NCBI RefSeq assembly: GCF_900604355.1
Contig: NZ_UWOE01000001.1
Coordinates: 1,488,001 to 1,552,000, forward strand
Length of the DNA stretch: 64,000 bases
Direction: 5' to 3'
From: Luxibacter massiliensis
GTDB lineage: Bacteria; Bacillota; Clostridia; Lachnospirales; Lachnospiraceae
Position 1 is the first letter of the stretch. The number at the start of each line of letters is the position of its first letter. Under the pieces are notes generated by a model, which saw nothing but the letters and a program-made list of their open reading frames with translations, was not told where the DNA came from and did not search any database. Below are positions 1 to 8,494 of this stretch, in pieces. The translations under genes were made by a program, and so were the position numbers.

Positions 1-321
1 GGCCAGGCCAGGGACTACTCCTATCAAAAGTATAAAGATGAGATTGACGCAGTACTGAAAAAACTGATTTCTGAGGGGAAAGGGATAGAGATGAATATGG
101 CTGGCTTTAAATATGGCCTTGGATTCTGCCACCCCCATCCTGATGTCATCAGGCGCTACCGTGAACTTGGGGGAGAGATCATTACTGTGGGGGCAGACGG
201 GCACAGGCCGGAGCATATTGCTTATAATTTTAAGGAGGCCTCAGGGATTCTCAAAGGATGCGGATTTAAATACTATACAGAATTTAAAGGCAGAAAGCCT
301 GATTTTAAGCAACTTCCATAA
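1..321 (+). CDS. Histidinol-phosphatase (PHP family), C-terminal part
   Basis: The reading frame is open from the first base to a TAA at 319-321, so this is the 3' end of a gene that begins outside the window. The last 106 residues resemble the C-terminus of HisJ/HisK-type histidinol-phosphatases of the PHP superfamily: an HPHP stretch, then a GADGHRP segment that matches the late metal-binding Asp-His of the PHP barrel. The family removes phosphate from L-histidinol phosphate in histidine synthesis. No other his genes are in the window. A related PHP phosphoesterase cannot be excluded without the N-terminal metal motifs. Confidence 0.8.
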   Translation, partial: GQARDYSYQKYKDEIDAVLKKLISEGKGIEMNMAGFKYGLGFCHPHPDVIRRYRELGGEIITVGADGHRPEHIAYNFKEASGILKGCGFKYYTEFKGRKPDFKQLP

Positions 322-330
322 AAATCTATT

Positions 331-365
331 TTGTACTTGAATTTTTGTTCTTGATTTAGTACAAT
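331..365 (+). promoter_or_regulatory. Probable gap promoter overlapped by an inverted repeat
   Basis: TTGAAT (337-342), a 17-nt spacer and TACAAT (360-365) form a sigma-A-like promoter about 110 nt upstream of the gap start. A 7-bp inverted repeat, TTGTACT (331-337) and AGTACAA (358-364), brackets the promoter, touching the -35 box and covering most of the -10 box. That placement would suit a repressor site. The glycolytic repressor CggR is not encoded next to gap here. The promoter is read from sequence; the regulator is inference. Confidence 0.5.
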
Positions 366-474
366 TAACCATAGTTGATGAATCTTTAACAAGGCTGTTG
401 TTTTGCTGAAGATTTCACAATAAACAGGCTGCGCTGCAGCCACCAACTTTTTAAAACTTTAGGAGGAATTAATC

Positions 475-1488
475 ATGGCAGTAAAAGTAGCGATTAATGG
501 ATTTGGACGTATTGGACGTCTGGCTTTCAGGCAGATGTTTGGGGCAGAAGGATATGAAGTAGTTGCAATCAATGACCTCACATCTCCTGCAATGCTTGCT
601 CACTTATTAAAATATGACTCTACGCAGGGAAGATATGCACTTTGTGACAAGGTAACCTCAGGGGAGGATTCTATCACAGTAGACGGAAAAGAAATCAAGA
701 TTTATGCAAAGGCTGACGCAGCAGAGCTTCCATGGGGAGAGATCGGCGTAGATGTAGTTCTGGAGTGTACAGGCTTCTATACATCCAAGGCTAAGGCTGA
801 GGCACACATCAAAGCAGGCGCAAAGAAAGTCGTTATCTCTGCTCCAGCAGGAAATGACCTTCCTACAATCGTTTACAATGTAAACCACGAGCAGCTTACT
901 AAGGATGACAATGTTATCTCAGCAGCATCCTGTACGACAAACTGCCTGGCTCCTATGGCTAAAGCGCTCAATGACCTGGCTCCCATTAAGACAGGTATTA
1001 TGTGTACTATCCACGCTTACACAGGCGACCAGATGACATTGGATGGTCCTCAGAGAAAGGGCGACCTGAGAAGGTCCCGTGCTGCAGCCGTGAATATTGT
1101 TCCAAACAGCACTGGCGCTGCAAAAGCTATCGGCCTGGTAATTCCTGAACTGAACGGCAAACTGATTGGCGCTGCTCAGCGTATCCCGACTCCTACAGGA
1201 TCTACAACAATCCTCACAGCAGTGGTAGAAGGCAATGTGACAGTGGATCAGATCAATGACGCTATGAAGGCAGCTTCCAACGAGTCCTTCGGATATAATA
1301 CAGACGAGATCGTATCCAGCGATATCGTAGGAATGAAATATGGTTCTTTATTTGATGCTACACAGACAATGGTGCTTCCTCTGGACAATGGAACAACACA
1401 GGTACAGGTTGTTTCATGGTATGACAATGAGAACTCATACACAAGCCAGATGGTAAGGACAATCAAACACTTCGGTACATTACTGTAA
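475..1488 (+). CDS. gap: Glyceraldehyde-3-phosphate dehydrogenase, type I
   Basis: Oxidises glyceraldehyde 3-phosphate with phosphate and NAD to 1,3-bisphosphoglycerate in cytosolic glycolysis. The 337-aa protein is full length. It has the N-terminal Rossmann motif INGFGRIGR, the acidic Asn-Asp pair near residue 33-34 expected for NAD preference, the catalytic Cys at about 153 inside SCTTNC, and the His of the THAYTGDQ-type loop (here IHAYTGDQ) near 180. The start is fixed by AGGAGG about 6 nt upstream. It has its own promoter and a strong terminator, and pgk and tpiA follow, as in many Clostridia. No cggR precedes it. Confidence 0.98.
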   Translation: MAVKVAINGFGRIGRLAFRQMFGAEGYEVVAINDLTSPAMLAHLLKYDSTQGRYALCDKVTSGEDSITVDGKEIKIYAKADAAELPWGEIGVDVVLECTGFYTSKAKAEAHIKAGAKKVVISAPAGNDLPTIVYNVNHEQLTKDDNVISAASCTTNCLAPMAKALNDLAPIKTGIMCTIHAYTGDQMTLDGPQRKGDLRRSRAAAVNIVPNSTGAAKAIGLVIPELNGKLIGAAQRIPTPTGSTTILTAVVEGNVTVDQINDAMKAASNESFGYNTDEIVSSDIVGMKYGSLFDATQTMVLPLDNGTTQVQVVSWYDNENSYTSQMVRTIKHFGTLL

Positions 1489-1542
1489 GCCATTGTCCTG
1501 GAAAATTTAATCGGATGATTAATTTCTAAGAAATAGACTCAC

Positions 1543-1580
1543 AAAGGGTCCGGTCTCACAAAGGGCCGGGCCCTTTTCTC
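1543..1580 (+). terminator. Rho-independent terminator after gap
   Basis: An 11-bp stem (1543-1553 with 1566-1576, one G-T pair) closes a 12-nt loop and is followed by TTTT. It separates gap from pgk, so pgk-tpiA need their own promoter or read-through. Confidence 0.85.
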
Positions 1581-1737
1581 AGCCGGAAACCTGAAGTCTG
1601 CTGTAAAGTATAAGATTTGCAGCGGTTGGCTGGCTTTGGGGATCCCGGCGCAAGCGGCGGCCGCCAAATGCCCACGCTGTACAGCTGAACGGGTGCCTGG
1701 CTTGTTGTCTGCAGAAATAAAATTAGGAGGCAATATG
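1581..1737 (+). promoter_or_regulatory. GC-rich, foldable leader upstream of pgk
   Basis: The segment between the gap terminator and pgk is unusually GC-rich for a spacer. It can fold with GCAGCG (1619-1624) paired to CGCTGT (1675-1680), TTGGC (1626-1630) paired to GCCAA (1663-1667), and a small GNRA-like hairpin around 1648-1655 inside. It lies shortly before the pgk ribosome binding site (AGGAGG 1725-1730). A named candidate motif, PGK RNA, has been described upstream of pgk genes in gut metagenomes. I cannot check this leader against its consensus, so the role is inference. No clear promoter was seen here. Confidence 0.35.
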
Positions 1738-2931
1738 ATGCTCAATAAGAAATCAGTAGATGATATTAATGTAAAAGGGAAAAGAGTCCTTGTAAGATGC
1801 GACTTTAATGTTCCGTTGATTGACGGGAAGATCACAGACGAGAACCGTCTTGTAGCTGCACTGCCGACAATTAAGAAGCTGGCAGCAGATGGAGGGAAAG
1901 TGATTCTCTGCTCCCATCTGGGAAAACCAAAGGGACAGCCGGTACCGGAACTCTCACTCTCACCTGTTGCAGCCAGATTATCCGAGCTGCTTGGGCAGGA
2001 AGTGAAGTTTGCCGCTGACCCGGAAGTGGTAGGCGCCAATGCCAAGGCTGCTGTGGAGGGGATGGAAGAGGGGGATATCATCCTTCTGGAAAATACACGT
2101 TACAGAGCGGAGGAGACAAAGAATGGCGAGGCGTTCAGCAAAGAACTTGCTTCTCTGTGTGATGTATTTGTAAACGATGCTTTCGGAACAGCCCACAGGG
2201 CACACTGCTCTAATGTAGGGGTAACACAGTATGTGGATACTGCCGTAGTAGGGTATCTGATGCAGAAAGAGATTGATTTCCTTGGAAATGCAGTTGAGAA
2301 TCCGGAAAGGCCTTTTGTGGCCATCCTCGGGGGCGCAAAGGTTTCCAGCAAAATTTCTGTAATTGAGAATCTTCTGGACAAAGTAGATACTTTGATTATC
2401 GGAGGAGGTATGTCTTATACATTCAGCAAGGCCCAGGGTGGAAGCGTTGGAAATTCTCTTCTTGAGGAAGATTACTGCCAGTATGCGCTTGATATGGTCA
2501 AAAAGGCGGAGGAGAAAGGCGTGAAGCTGCTTCTCCCGGTGGATAATGTGATTGCCGATGATTTCTCCAATGATGCCAACCGCAAAGTCGTAGGGCGCGG
2601 GGAGATCCCGGATGGATGGGAAGGCCTGGATATAGGGCCTGAGACAGCAAAATTGTATGCGGATGCAGTGAAGTCAGCAAAGACTGTAGTATGGAATGGC
2701 CCCATGGGATGTTTTGAGATGCCTAATTTTGCAGCAGGCACAGAAGCAGTAGCAAAGGCTCTTTCTGAGACAGACGCTGTGACAATTATTGGCGGCGGTG
2801 ATTCAGCGGCAGCAGTAAACCAGCTGGGATATGGGGATAAGATGACGCATATTTCCACAGGAGGCGGCGCTTCCCTGGAATTTTTAGAAGGTAAGGAACT
2901 TCCTGGCGTGGCTGCAGCCAATGACAAATAG
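1738..2931 (+). CDS. pgk: Phosphoglycerate kinase
   Basis: Transfers phosphate from 1,3-bisphosphoglycerate to ADP in glycolysis. The protein is about 397 aa, a normal length. It shows the N-terminal substrate-binding RCDFNVPL motif, SHLGKPKG, the central LGGAKVSSK hinge and the C-terminal GGGDSAAA nucleotide site. Two adjacent ATGs exist at 1735 and 1738. AGGAGG at 1725-1730 leaves 4 or 7 nt, and I chose the second. An in-frame extension back to 1636 runs through the structured leader and is unlikely to be translated. It is followed by tpiA after 52 nt, presumably cotranscribed. Confidence 0.97.
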   Translation: MLNKKSVDDINVKGKRVLVRCDFNVPLIDGKITDENRLVAALPTIKKLAADGGKVILCSHLGKPKGQPVPELSLSPVAARLSELLGQEVKFAADPEVVGANAKAAVEGMEEGDIILLENTRYRAEETKNGEAFSKELASLCDVFVNDAFGTAHRAHCSNVGVTQYVDTAVVGYLMQKEIDFLGNAVENPERPFVAILGGAKVSSKISVIENLLDKVDTLIIGGGMSYTFSKAQGGSVGNSLLEEDYCQYALDMVKKAEEKGVKLLLPVDNVIADDFSNDANRKVVGRGEIPDGWEGLDIGPETAKLYADAVKSAKTVVWNGPMGCFEMPNFAAGTEAVAKALSETDAVTIIGGGDSAAAVNQLGYGDKMTHISTGGGASLEFLEGKELPGVAAANDK

Positions 2932-2983
2932 TTTTGGCAGCCTGGACTGACAGAGAATAAGAAATATAAAGGAGAACAATCAA

Positions 2984-3733
2984 ATGGCAAGGAAGAAAAT
3001 AATAGCAGGTAACTGGAAGATGAATAAGACTCCAAGCGAGGCTGTTGCGCTGGTGGAGGAGTTAAAGCCGCTGGTGGCTACAGAGGATGCAGACGTGGTT
3101 TTCTGTGTGCCGGCTATTGACATTGTGCCTGTTGTGGAGGCCGCAAAGGGGACAAACATCCAGGTTGGGGCAGAAAATATGTATTTCGAGGAAAGCGGAG
3201 CTTATACGGGCGAGATTTCCCCTGCAATGCTTGTAGATGCAGGCGTAAAGTATGTGGTTCTTGGGCATTCTGAGAGAAGGGAATATTTCTGTGAGACGAA
3301 TGAGGATGTAAACAAGAAGGTACTTAAAGCACTTGAGCATGGCATTACACCTATTATGTGCTGTGGTGAGTCTTTGGAGCAGAGAGAGCAGGGCGTGACA
3401 ATGGACTTTATCCGCCAGCAGGTGAAAGTTGGGCTCCAGGGCGTAACTGCTGACCAGGCGAAGACAGTTGTGATTGCATATGAACCCATCTGGGCAATCG
3501 GCACAGGTAAGACGGCTACGACCGAGCAGGCTCAGGAAGTATGCGCAGGAATCCGTGCATGTGTGGCAGAGGTATATGATGAGGCAACGGCGGAGGCAAT
3601 CCGTATTCAGTATGGCGGTTCCGTAAATGCAGCCACTGCACCAGAATTATTCGCACAGGCAGATATTGACGGCGGCTTGGTGGGAGGAGCTTCCCTGAAG
3701 GCTGACTTTGGCAAGATTGTGAACTATAAATAA
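2984..3733 (+). CDS. tpiA: Triosephosphate isomerase
   Basis: Interconverts dihydroxyacetone phosphate and glyceraldehyde 3-phosphate. The 249-aa TIM-barrel protein is full length, with Lys12 in NWKMNK, catalytic His95 in LGHSERR and catalytic Glu167 in [11 protein letters not shown], plus the phosphate-binding GGSVN and GGASL near the C-terminus. The start follows AAAGGAG. It closes the pgk-tpiA unit and is followed by a hairpin terminator at 3767. Confidence 0.98.
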   Translation: MARKKIIAGNWKMNKTPSEAVALVEELKPLVATEDADVVFCVPAIDIVPVVEAAKGTNIQVGAENMYFEESGAYTGEISPAMLVDAGVKYVVLGHSERREYFCETNEDVNKKVLKALEHGITPIMCCGESLEQREQGVTMDFIRQQVKVGLQGVTADQAKTVVIAYEPIWAIGTGKTATTEQAQEVCAGIRACVAEVYDEATAEAIRIQYGGSVNAATAPELFAQADIDGGLVGGASLKADFGKIVNYK

Positions 3734-3766
3734 TAATTACAAAGTGGGATCCGGCAGGAGTAAAGT

Positions 3767-3815
3767 CCGTCCGGCTGTGAGCAGAAAAAGCGCGCAGCCG
3801 GGCGGTATTTCTTTT
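3767..3815 (+). terminator. Terminator after tpiA
   Basis: CCGTCCGGCTG (3767-3777) pairs with CAGCCGGGCGG (3795-3805) with one G-T pair, and a T-rich tract follows (3808-3815). The loop is long (17 nt), but position and T-tract fit an intrinsic terminator. Confidence 0.7.
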
Positions 3816-3876
3816 GGCGCGCAGGAACGCAGGTTCTGAATAAACCGATCATTCACTGGAGTGTCCGAATATAAAT

Positions 3877-3906
3877 TATAATATTAAATAGAATACTATT
3901 TAGTAT
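3877..3906 (+). promoter_or_regulatory. -10 box with overlapping palindromes before the RHH gene
   Basis: TATAAT at 3877-3882 has no good -35 partner. Directly downstream are two interleaved inverted repeats: TAAATAG/CTATTTA (3885-3891 with 3896-3902) and ATACT/AGTAT (3893-3897 with 3902-3906). They lie about 85 nt upstream of a ribbon-helix-helix gene, the type of protein that usually represses its own promoter through short palindromes. Autoregulation is inference. Confidence 0.35.
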
Positions 3907-3989
3907 ATGAAATTAGATGTTTATTTTGGTGCATATTTTTATCTGAAAAATGAAAATATAATTGATATTAGAATTGGAGGATAAAACAG

Positions 3990-4160
3990 ATGGATGATAA
4001 ATTTAAAATTGAAGTAGAAGAATATATAAATAAAAGCCTTCGGATTAGGAAGGATATTATAGAGCGGGGGAGCAAAATTTCTCAGAAGAAAAATATTTCT
4101 TTTAATAAATTTGTCAATTTAGCTTTGGAATTTGCTATTGAGAAATTTGAGGAAGAGTAG
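3990..4160 (+). CDS. Small ribbon-helix-helix (Arc/CopG-like) DNA-binding protein
   Basis: A 56-aa ORF starts at ATG 3990 with GGAGG at 3976-3980 and ends at TAG 4158-4160. After a short acidic N-terminus, residues about 15-22 (SLRIRKDI) fit the DNA-contacting beta strand of ribbon-helix-helix folds. The following stretch, ending in NISFNKFVNLALEFAI, fits the two helices, including the typical S-x-N-K/x-F-V-x-x-A-L core. It probably dimerises and binds an operator, perhaps the palindromes at 3885-3906. No toxin-like partner is adjacent; an alpha/beta hydrolase begins 59 nt downstream. The fold is assigned from pattern only. Confidence 0.7.
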   Translation: MDDKFKIEVEEYINKSLRIRKDIIERGSKISQKKNISFNKFVNLALEFAIEKFEEE

Positions 4161-4219
4161 CAGAGGGCAGTTTACAGAGAGTTTTGCGAAATTGGGGATC
4201 AATAAAGGGAGGAGATGCT

Positions 4220-5053
4220 ATGCGCTATGAAGTGATTGGCATACAGGTAAAAGGTTCCGCACAGGATACTAAATTTTGCGCATATATACTGGATAGCTCT
4301 AAACAATTCCAGGCAGGATTTAACAGGCCTATGATTATTTTGTGTCCCGGAGGCGGGTATGGGATGACAAGTGACAGGGAGGCAGAGCCTGTTGCCATGC
4401 GGCTTTTGTCCTTTGGGTACCATGTGGGGATCCTGCGGTACTCTGTGGCGCCCGCCCGGTTTCCCACGGCGCTTTTAGAGCTGGCAGAGGCTATGAAGCT
4501 GGTACATGCAAATGCTAAAGGGTGGAATGTGGACAGCAGCCAGATTTTTGTCCAGGGTTTTTCCGCTGGAGGGCATCTGGCGGCCTGTCTGGGGGTGTTC
4601 TGGGATAAGCCGTTTCTGGGCAGAGAGGCAGGGGCAAAACCGGATATTTTAAGGCCCAGGGGCCTGATTTTGAATTATCCGGTCATCACCTCCAGAAAAA
4701 AGTATGCCCATAAAGGAAGCTTTAGAAACCTTTTGGGAGGACAGTATGAGGAAATGAAAAAGCAGGTTTCTATAGAAAGACAGGTGACCTTGCATGTGCC
4801 CCCCTGTTTTATTTGGCATTCATTTTCTGATCAGAGCGTACCTGTGGAGAATGCCCTGCTGCTGGCCAATGCCCTGAAAAAGGCAGGCGTATCCACGGAA
4901 CTGCATATATACAGCAAAGGGGGGCATGGAGTGTCTCTGGGAGACGAGACAACGGCAGACCTTGACGGCGGTAAAATGTGTAAATCCGTGCAGTCCTGGA
5001 TAGAACTGCTCCACACCTGGCTTCAGGCCATGTGCCATAAGCCGGGCGCCTGA
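4220..5053 (+). CDS. Alpha/beta hydrolase (esterase/lipase, BD-FAE/Aes-like)
   Basis: A 277-aa cytosolic hydrolase without signal peptide. It shows an HGGG-like oxyanion region (CPGGGYG, about residue 38), the nucleophile elbow GFSAGGH (about 114-120), an Asp in HSFSDQSVP (about 207) and a His in GGHGVS (about 239), giving a complete Ser-Asp-His triad. The order matches the Aes/carbohydrate-esterase group that removes acetyl or other acyl groups, often from sugars; the real substrate is unknown. The start at 4220 has GGGAGGAG just upstream; a longer frame from 4184 lacks one. It sits between the RHH gene and gpmI. Confidence 0.85.
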   Translation: MRYEVIGIQVKGSAQDTKFCAYILDSSKQFQAGFNRPMIILCPGGGYGMTSDREAEPVAMRLLSFGYHVGILRYSVAPARFPTALLELAEAMKLVHANAKGWNVDSSQIFVQGFSAGGHLAACLGVFWDKPFLGREAGAKPDILRPRGLILNYPVITSRKKYAHKGSFRNLLGGQYEEMKKQVSIERQVTLHVPPCFIWHSFSDQSVPVENALLLANALKKAGVSTELHIYSKGGHGVSLGDETTADLDGGKMCKSVQSWIELLHTWLQAMCHKPGA

Positions 5054-5146
5054 AAGGAGAAGGGACAGTAAAACCTATTTGCAAAAACAGGCAAAAGCAT
5101 GTACAATAAATAGCGGAGCATTGACAATAAAATGGAGGTAGTAAAT

Positions 5147-6685
5147 ATGAGTAAGAAACCAACAGTATTGATGATTTTAGACGGTTATGGATTAAATGAT
5201 AATACAGCCGGCAATGCAGTGGCAGAGGGCCGCACACCGGTTATGGATAAATTGATGGCAGACTATCCTTTTGTGAAAGGGAATGCCAGCGGCATGGCAG
5301 TTGGGCTCCCTGAGGGGCAAATGGGGAATTCCGAGGTAGGGCACCTGAATATGGGGGCAGGCCGCATTGTATATCAGGATCTGACTAAGATTACAAAGGC
5401 GATCCAGGATGGAGATTTCTTTGAAAATAAAGCGCTTCTTGAGGCTTGCGAGAATGTGAAAAAAAATGATTCTGCACTGCACATGTTTGGCCTTGTGTCC
5501 GACGGCGGCGTCCACAGCCATATTGAACATATATATGGACTGCTGGAGCTGGCAAAACGCCAGGACATTAAAAAGGTATATGTGCATTGCTTCCTGGACG
5601 GACGTGATACGCCTCCGGCCTCCGGAAAGTCATATGTGGAGCAGCTGGAAGCAAAAATGAAAGAGTTGGGCACAGGAGAGGTTGCCAGTGTCATGGGACG
5701 TTACTATGCCATGGATCGAGACAACCGCTGGGACCGTGTGGAGAAGGCCTACAGGGCCCTGGTACATGGCCAGGGAGAGACAGCCAACTCAGGCCCGGCC
5801 GGCATCCAGGCTTCCTATGATGCTGATACAACAGATGAATTTGTACTTCCTACGGTTGTCTTGAAGGATGGAAAACCAGTGGCCACTATCCAGAATCACG
5901 ATTCTGTAATTTTCTTTAATTTCCGTCCGGACAGGGCAAGGGAGATTACAAGGACTTTCTGTGACGAGGAGTTTGGCGGCTTTGACAGGGGGGAGCGTAT
6001 TAAGACAACATTTGTCTGCTTTACAGAGTATGATGTGACAATAGCAAATAAGCTTGTTGCCTTTGTGAAAGATGAGATAACTAATACATTCGGAGAGTTT
6101 CTGGCGGCTAACCATATGACACAGGCGCGCATTGCGGAGACAGAGAAGTATGCGCATGTTACTTTCTTCTTTAATGGGGGAGTGGAGGAGCCAAATAAAG
6201 GGGAGGACCGGATTTTAGTGAAGTCCCCCAAGGTGGCCACTTATGACCTGAAGCCGGAGATGAGCGCCTATGAGGTGTGTGATAAACTGACTGAGGCCAT
6301 TAAGTCAGGCAAATATGATGTGATTATCATAAATTTCGCCAATCCAGATATGGTAGGGCATACAGGCGTAGAGGCGGCGGCCATTAAAGCTATCGAGGCT
6401 GTGGATGAGTGCGTCGGAAAGGCCGTGGACGCGTTGAAGGCTGTGGACGGGCAGATGTTTATCTGTGCAGACCATGGCAATGCTGAGCAGCTGATTGATG
6501 AAGAGACAGGCGAACCATTTACTGCACATACCACAAACCCGGTTCCGTTTATCCTTGTGAACGCAGATCCGGCCTATAAGCTGAGGGAGGGCGGATGCCT
6601 TGCGGATATTGCCCCCACTTTAATTGAGCTGATGGGAATGGAACAGCCAAAGGAGATGACAGGGAAATCCCTGCTCATAAAATAA
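5147..6685 (+). CDS. gpmI: 2,3-bisphosphoglycerate-independent phosphoglycerate mutase
   Basis: Converts 3-phosphoglycerate to 2-phosphoglycerate in glycolysis, using two metal ions. The 512-aa length is normal for the alkaline-phosphatase-like GpmI. Metal ligand Asp12 is in LILDGYG-type sequence (LMILDGYG), the phosphorylated Ser62 is in MGNSEVGH, and the C-terminal metal sites appear in FANPDMVGHTG and ADHGNAEQ. The start at 5147 follows GGAGG at 5134-5138; the frame extends to 5132 without support. It is cotranscribed at least with greA (21 nt later) and the HAD gene. Confidence 0.97.
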   Translation: MSKKPTVLMILDGYGLNDNTAGNAVAEGRTPVMDKLMADYPFVKGNASGMAVGLPEGQMGNSEVGHLNMGAGRIVYQDLTKITKAIQDGDFFENKALLEACENVKKNDSALHMFGLVSDGGVHSHIEHIYGLLELAKRQDIKKVYVHCFLDGRDTPPASGKSYVEQLEAKMKELGTGEVASVMGRYYAMDRDNRWDRVEKAYRALVHGQGETANSGPAGIQASYDADTTDEFVLPTVVLKDGKPVATIQNHDSVIFFNFRPDRAREITRTFCDEEFGGFDRGERIKTTFVCFTEYDVTIANKLVAFVKDEITNTFGEFLAANHMTQARIAETEKYAHVTFFFNGGVEEPNKGEDRILVKSPKVATYDLKPEMSAYEVCDKLTEAIKSGKYDVIIINFANPDMVGHTGVEAAAIKAIEAVDECVGKAVDALKAVDGQMFICADHGNAEQLIDEETGEPFTAHTTNPVPFILVNADPAYKLREGGCLADIAPTLIELMGMEQPKEMTGKSLLIK

Positions 6686-6706
6686 ATATAGGAAGTTGAT
6701 ATACAG

Positions 6707-7210
6707 ATGCATGATAAGCTGACAAAGAGTGATGTGGAGAAAATACGTGCAGAAATAGAGCACCGCAGGCTGGTTGTGCGCAAGGAAGCCATTGAGGCAG
6801 TCAAGGAGGCGCGCGCCCATGGGGATTTAAGCGAGAATTTTGAGTACCATGCTGCGAAGAAGGACAAGAATAAAAATGAGAGCAGGATCCGCTACCTGGA
6901 GAGAATGTTAAAGACAGCAGTCATTGTGGATGATTCCTCCCGGGAAGATGAGGTGGGAATTAATAATACAGTTGAGCTATACTTTGAAGAGGACAACGAA
7001 GTGGAGACATACCGGCTGGTGACATCTGTCAGGGGCAGCTCCATCCATGGCCTGATAAGCATTGAATCCCCCATTGGAAAAGCAATACTGGGGAAAAAGC
7101 TAAATGACAGAGTGTATGTAAAAGTGAATGAGGAGTTCGGGTATTATGTAGTGATCCAAAGAATCATCAACACGAACAACGATGAGGATGATAAAATCAG
7201 GAGTTTCTGA
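6707..7210 (+). CDS. greA: Transcription elongation factor GreA
   Basis: Rescues backtracked RNA polymerase by stimulating transcript cleavage. The 167-aa protein has the N-terminal coiled-coil hairpin (about 1-75) with the conserved acidic tip in GDLSENFEYHAAK and a C-terminal FKBP-like domain (SPIGKAILGKKLND). It starts 21 nt after gpmI and ends just before the HAD gene, in one apparent operon. The C-terminal tail is somewhat longer and more acidic than usual. Confidence 0.93.
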   Translation: MHDKLTKSDVEKIRAEIEHRRLVVRKEAIEAVKEARAHGDLSENFEYHAAKKDKNKNESRIRYLERMLKTAVIVDDSSREDEVGINNTVELYFEEDNEVETYRLVTSVRGSSIHGLISIESPIGKAILGKKLNDRVYVKVNEEFGYYVVIQRIINTNNDEDDKIRSF

Positions 7211-7223
7211 AAGAGGAGGATAT

Positions 7224-7880
7224 ATGGAGATAGGAGCGGTTTTATTTGACTTAGACGGAACTCTGACAGATTCAGGGCCGGGAATTATCAATGGTGTCCA
7301 GTATGCCCTGGAGAAATTTGGCATTGCTTCGGGGGATCCTTCAGAGCTAAAAGCCTTTGTGGGCCCGCCCTTGCTCAGCCAGTTTCAGGCATACTGCAGT
7401 TTTTCCCTAGAAGAGAGCAGGCGTGCCGTAGAATATTACAGAGAATATTACCGGGAGACCGGACTCTATGAAAATGAAGTCTATGAAGGGATACCAGAGC
7501 TTTTAGAGGCCCTTAAAAAGGCTGGCAGGAAGATATTCATGGCCACCTCGAAACCCCAGGAGTTTGCCGAAAAGATTGCGGGGCATTTTGGATTGGCCAG
7601 GTATTTTGACTTTATCGGCGGGAGCCTGATGGACGGCAGGAGAGTCAGGAAATCAGAGGTAATAGAGTATGTGCTGGATTCCTGCCACATGGCAGACAGA
7701 GGACAGGCTATCATGGTGGGAGACAGGGATTATGATATTATCGGTGCAAAGGAGGCCGGGGTACGTTCCATGGGAGTCCTTTATGGATATGGCAATATGG
7801 AAGAATTAAAAAAGGCGGGGGCCGATGTGGTTGTAGAGACGCCCAGGGAAGCAGCAGAATATATTTTGGGAAGTCTATAG
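7224..7880 (+). CDS. HAD-superfamily hydrolase, phosphoglycolate phosphatase-like
   Basis: A 218-aa HAD subfamily IA phosphatase. Motif I is FDLDGT (nucleophile Asp9), motif II ends at ATSK (about residue 110), and motif IV is GDRDYDIIGAKEAG with metal-binding Asp residues. A helical cap lies between motifs I and II. Members act on phosphoglycolate, nucleotides or sugar phosphates, and the substrate cannot be told from sequence. AGAGGAGG precedes the ATG at 7224, only 13 nt after the greA stop. An in-frame extension to 7182 would overlap greA and is rejected. Confidence 0.88.
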   Translation: MEIGAVLFDLDGTLTDSGPGIINGVQYALEKFGIASGDPSELKAFVGPPLLSQFQAYCSFSLEESRRAVEYYREYYRETGLYENEVYEGIPELLEALKKAGRKIFMATSKPQEFAEKIAGHFGLARYFDFIGGSLMDGRRVRKSEVIEYVLDSCHMADRGQAIMVGDRDYDIIGAKEAGVRSMGVLYGYGNMEELKKAGADVVVETPREAAEYILGSL

Positions 7881-8029
7881 TCAAAGATTCCGATGCAAGC
7901 ATATGGGATATCAAATCAGCAGGGATAAAGCAATATTTTAACAAAAATTTATTCTAATCTGCCGAATAAAATTAACCTTTGCTCCTTACAATAAAACAAA
8001 CAGAAAAATTTGTTTTATGATTGTGAGGG

Positions 8030-8293
8030 ATGAATGTGTACAGAGGTTTATGGAAATTGACTCATAAATTTGTAAGGGAGGAATCTGCAATCGCAGTGTT
8101 CCTGGCAGTTAACATTATATTTTGGACAGTGGGGACAGTTCTTGTAGGATGTGCGGTCTTGCTGGCGGCAGACAGGGTGTCGGGTAAGATGCTGATGAAT
8201 GTGCTCTGTGGAGGGGCATACGCAGGAATTATATTTGGATTGGCGGGAGGCGTTATATTTCTTTGGAGGAAGGAAAAGACGCCCACAGCCTGA
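8030..8293 (+). CDS. Small two-helix membrane protein, unknown function
   Basis: An 87-aa ORF with two predicted membrane segments (about residues 20-46 and 55-77), a positively charged N-terminus and a short lysine-rich C-terminal tail. GAGGG precedes the ATG. Upstream lies an AT-rich 10-bp hairpin (ATAAAACAAA 7991-8000 with TTTGTTTTAT 8009-8018) close to the ribosome binding site. I do not recognise the family. It stands alone before a strong terminator. Confidence 0.6.
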   Translation: MNVYRGLWKLTHKFVREESAIAVFLAVNIIFWTVGTVLVGCAVLLAADRVSGKMLMNVLCGGAYAGIIFGLAGGVIFLWRKEKTPTA

Positions 8294-8369
8294 TTTTCAG
8301 GTTTATCATGGAAATAAAAAACGGACTCTTAGTCTCCTTCACGTAAGGAAGTGAGGAGGCGGGGATGAT

Positions 8370-8409
8370 ACGGCATAGTCATTCGTGGCTATGCCGTTTT
8401 GCTTTTTTT
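8370..8409 (+). terminator. Strong intrinsic terminator
   Basis: ACGGCATAG (8370-8378) pairs with CTATGCCGT (8389-8397), followed by TTTT and a T7 tract. It closes the 8030 transcript and marks the left edge of the AT-rich cassette. A weaker bulged hairpin precedes it at about 8330-8357 (CTCCTTCAC with GTGAGGAG). Confidence 0.9.
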
Positions 8410-8494
8410 AAATGTTTCATATCATACCATCCTTTAGTTTTTGCTATTCAACAATGTTGACTTTTTTCTTTAAACTGAGAAATTTAATATGCAG

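Noticed and set aside
1636..1737. In-frame 5' extension of pgk by about 33 codons
   Set aside because: The extension lies in a GC-rich folded leader, is not like any Pgk N-terminus, and AGGAGG is positioned for the ATG at 1735/1738.
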